Shown piece after piece: positions 61,494 through 64,000 of a stretch of DNA of 64,000 bases. The notes under the pieces are model-generated. The model saw only the letters and a list, made by a program, of their open reading frames with translations, was not told where the DNA came from and did no database searches. The stretch is from Paramecium tetraurelia. Its lineage: Eukaryota > Ciliophora > Oligohymenophorea > Peniculida > Parameciidae. The DNA lies in contig NW_001798990.1 in assembly GCF_000165425.1 (NCBI RefSeq), positions 187,796-251,795 of the forward strand, in the 5' to 3' direction. Position numbers and translations under genes: made by a program. Position 1 is the stretch's first letter, and every line of letters begins with the position of its first letter.

Positions 61494-62288
61494 TCAAATA
61501 ACATAATATTAGATGTATTGTTAAATTATCTATTAAACACAAATTATGTAATCAATTTATTCCCCATATTTTTTCAAATACCTTATAATATGTGCTTTTT
61601 AAAGATTTTGGCTAATATCAATAAGCTTTCTTACATCATGTTGATAATAATAATGTATGATAGCGATAACAAATGAGAAAACAATAACATCTCCATGAGG
61701 AATGTCTATCATTTTTCCCCTGCTTTTTAATAGGTTTATAACTGTTTCGCAAAATCTAGGAACTATACTTAAACAAATTTCCATTGCTCTACAATGAAAT
61801 TCTAGAAATACCTAGTATTAGATTCTAGAAGGAGAGCAAATGAACTTATGAATCCACCAGATAATGGAACAAATGGGTCGACCTTTTTGAGGAGATTTTT
61901 TTGTTTGCACCAATTATATCTGAGGATTTGAACCATAAAGGAGAGGAAACAAATGCTTTTAAAATATGAAACAAGAGCTCTGCTTATTGTGGATATAGGA
62001 CTAATGATTCAATAGTATTTATGATACCTCTTCATAACTTGTTTTCGTTTGTACAGCAGAAAAGGAATCAGATGAACTGGTAAATACACTTTTGAATTGG
62101 ATCTCATGATTCTTGGAAGACTATAATAAGGGATTTCGAATTATACTTACTTTGATAAAATGTTTATTTCACAAGATAGTCCAGGATGCACGATTTCACA
62201 ACTAAAGGGAGTTCCTAGTAGTTGGATGGATGATTCTACCTGATTAAATGATTAATTGATCTGCTGCACTGATCACATAACTAGTCAT
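61494..62288 (-). CDS. TMEM135-family membrane protein
   Basis: Multi-pass protein related to TMEM135 (mitochondrial/peroxisomal membrane) and the Tim17-like fold at its core. Starts MTSYVISAADQLIIQSG (62286-62288). Four introns: 25 nt after IIQSG, 30 nt near 62130-62159, 27 nt near 62003-62029, and 23 nt near 61814-61836. Motifs: CEIVHPGLSCEINI, ISRALVSYFKSICFLSFMVQ, PLSGGFISSFALLLE, and IPHGDVIVFSFVIAIIHYYY, which matches the PHGDVVLFSLCCA block. TGA at 61494-61496. About 230 residues, shorter than animal TMEM135, so perhaps a single repeat unit of the family. Confidence 0.78.
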
Positions 62289-62340
62289 GATAATTTTATT
62301 TATTTTAAAATTTTAGTTGAAATCAATGGATTATAAACAT

Positions 62341-63728
62341 TCATTAATTGATCTTTTTAGTACTATAAGCAGCCAATCCAATTAATAATCCTTGAAAAAT
62401 GAATGTGCCATCAAATCTCAATATTGGGACTATCAATAGTATAGATAGAGAGGAAATGATGAAGCCTAACAATCCACTAAAATTGACAATTGGCAGGATG
62501 TCAGCACCTGTTTTTTTACCAAAAATCTAGAGTAATCCTGGACCTAAAATGACAATAATTCCTTTAGAAACTATCGATAACAAAAGATAATCTAAAAGAT
62601 AAATCAAAATGATACCAATAATGAATAAATCCTTCGAAATATTCAAGGAAATAGGAATCATTACAGCTATAATACTCATAATTATTAATAATTTGTGTAA
62701 TAAGAGAGTAAATTTAACCTAATCAGCCATCTTACCAAAGATAAAATTAGCAATAGACCCTAAAATAATTGCAAGTGTGTCAACCCATGTAATCAATTAG
62801 TCATTATTAATCTCTTAAACTAATAATATCTATTTACCTTTTGTAACACATAAGTTTTATAGTTTAATCCTAATGTCACTTCAAAAAAAAACACAGTGAA
62901 ATAAGATCCAAGAATTATTTTGAATTGAGTTGTTTTTACAACTTGCAATAGAGGGTCATTTGGAGTAATTTTGATATTCTAAATTTCACTAGTCAACACC
63001 TATAATTCCTGCTCTTCGGCCACCTCCAATTTTCTCTGGTTTATTAATATACTACCGCAAACACTTAAAGCGCCTGCTATAAATCCAGCAAACTTTATGG
63101 CTTAGTATGTATTAACAGCAACTTCCTCAGAGAAATATAGATATTCCTGAGAACCTACTTTCATCTATGTTAAAATTAATCAATTACTGATAAAGTTGCT
63201 TCTTCGTTGTTTGGATTTACTATATATGTCACTAGGAGTAAAAAAAAAAATGTCGCAAATCCAAATACTCCAAATAAAATACCTGTGACCATACCTTCTT
63301 CTTCTTAAAAGTGACTCCAGAGGCATTTCAACAAAGGAAAGGCTATTAAAGCATATCCTAAACCAATAAATCCCAAATAAAAAATTATAAATTCTAAATA
63401 AGAGTTTGCATGTAATGCTATGAGAAATGATAAGAATTATAATGATGTTGTGATTCTTATTAGTTTTTCGTAACCTATTCTATCTGCTAACTTTAATGAA
63501 TATACTGATGCAGCAGCCAAAGGTATGCCCATCAATGCTAAAGGTAAGGTGTTGTAAGCGACTGATAAATTAGGATCATTCATTTTGTAATATGAATAAT
63601 AATAAACGTTAGATTTTCCCCAAGTCATCAATAGTGCTTATCCTGCTTTTACCAATACTGCACCTATTAGACATTTCTAATATATTTTATATTGTTTATA
63701 CAAGGCTTTCAGGCGAATATTTATTCAT
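62341..63728 (-). CDS. Major facilitator superfamily transporter, OFA-like
   Basis: About 12 hydrophobic helices. Starts MNKYSPESL (63726-63728), a 25-nt intron follows. Helix 2-3 loop phrase LADRIGYEKLIRITTSL matches the MFS GxxxDrxGrR-type motif; LLKCLWSHFQEEEGMVTGIL fits the OFA (oxalate:formate antiporter-like) pattern WFPxxRGxVTG. A middle charged loop carries EEQELQVLTSE-type sequence near 62990-63030. Other introns of about 25 nt lie near 63170, 62840 and 62710. Ends GLLIGLAAYSTKKINQ, TGA 62341-62343. About 430 residues. Substrate unknown. 52 bp separate its stop from the TMEM135-like start. Confidence 0.83.
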
Positions 63729-63759
63729 TAATTTAAAAATATTTAATTATTAAAAAGGA

Positions 63760-64000
63760 ATGTTTTAGTAAAAGGAATTCGATTACTCATAAACTCCAGA
63801 AGTGTAATAATTATACTAAGAATTTGTGGATGCTTTTGAAGAGAAACTAATTGTTGAGGATTTCATTCCAGTGGTGGAAGCAGCTTGTGGAGAACAATGC
63901 TCTCTATTATTAAAGAAATTACAAAGAAGAAAAAATCAAAAATTGGATTAGGATGAATTTTCGCAATAGTTCAACTTTGAATTGTCTGAACCAGAAAACT
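63760..64000 (+). CDS. Unknown gene, cut by window edge
   Basis: ATG at 63760, 31 bp from the divergent MFS start. Reads MFQQKEFDYSQTPEVQQLYQ, then FVDAFEEKLIVEDFIPVVEA, CGEQCSLLLKKLQRRKNQK and an acidic end. Frame open to the window edge, helical and charged. No domain recognised from this 80-residue piece. Confidence 0.65.

Noticed and set aside
1-64000. Window full of pseudogenes under the standard code
   Set aside because: Conserved families (eL15, Cbf5, calcineurin A, OSCP) are intact when TAA and TAG are read as Gln and short introns are removed.
1-64000. Virus-like elements, LTR elements, DNA transposons, CRISPR arrays
   Set aside because: No reverse transcriptase, integrase, capsid, transposase, long terminal repeat or spaced repeat array was recognised on either strand.

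Overview
The window reads as macronuclear DNA of a ciliate, most likely Paramecium or a close relative. Three things seen in the sequence support this. (1) Conserved proteins stay in frame only if TAA and TAG are read as glutamine and TGA is the sole stop (ciliate code 6). (2) Genes such as eL15, Cbf5, Vps28, calcineurin A and the ATP synthase OSCP are cut by very short GT...AG introns, about 19 to 31 nt, whose removal restores family alignments. (3) The DNA is very AT-rich and densely packed on both strands, with spacers often under 150 bp. Read with the standard code the region would look like a field of pseudogenes.

Layout, left to right. 1-5.3 kb: an unknown gene cut by the window edge, ribosomal protein eL15, an unresolved membrane protein and a MORN-repeat protein. 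5.8-8.8 kb: a B-box/coiled-coil protein and weak small genes. 8.8-9.7 kb: non-coding. 9.7-12.7 kb: a coiled-coil protein and a BFR1-like mRNP protein. 12.7-14.1 kb: mostly non-coding with one possible secreted protein. 14.1-16.4 kb: Vps28 (ESCRT-I) and Cbf5/dyskerin. 16.5-26.5 kb: a pseudokinase, a LONRF-type double-RING/Lon protein, an oxysterol-binding protein, a 2OG-Fe dioxygenase relative, a coiled-coil protein and a CaMKK-like kinase. 26.5-27.7 kb: a gene-poor stretch with hairpins and T-runs. 27.7-35.4 kb: a giant guanylyl cyclase fused to a P4-ATPase-like module. 35.4-43.6 kb: eL34, a coiled-coil protein, a RING membrane protein, a calpain-like protein, another coiled-coil protein and an ARF-family GTPase. 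44.3-51.3 kb: a polyglutamine protein, casein kinase 1, weak coding pieces, a YIPF-type membrane protein and a guanylate-binding-protein-like GTPase. 51.5-64 kb: two coiled-coil proteins, a TFIIS-like protein without a zinc ribbon, a mitochondrial OPR/FASTK-like protein divergent from OSCP, calcineurin A, a KDM6-like JmjC protein, a TMEM135 family protein, an OFA-like MFS transporter and a gene running off the right edge.

The genes are housekeeping and signalling genes with no operon logic; neighbours are linked by compact spacing rather than shared function. Second-messenger proteins are well represented (guanylyl cyclase, calcineurin A, CaMKK-like kinase, CK1, ARF-like GTPase). The most interesting theme is a set of enzyme-family members that seem to have lost catalytic or metal-binding residues: the kinase at 16.5 kb, the dioxygenase at 22.4 kb, the calpain at 39.3 kb, the KDM6-like JmjC at 59.4 kb, and the ATPase half of the cyclase. 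No virus-like element, insertion sequence or CRISPR array was seen. Intron boundaries were placed by eye; genes marked unresolved need transcript data.
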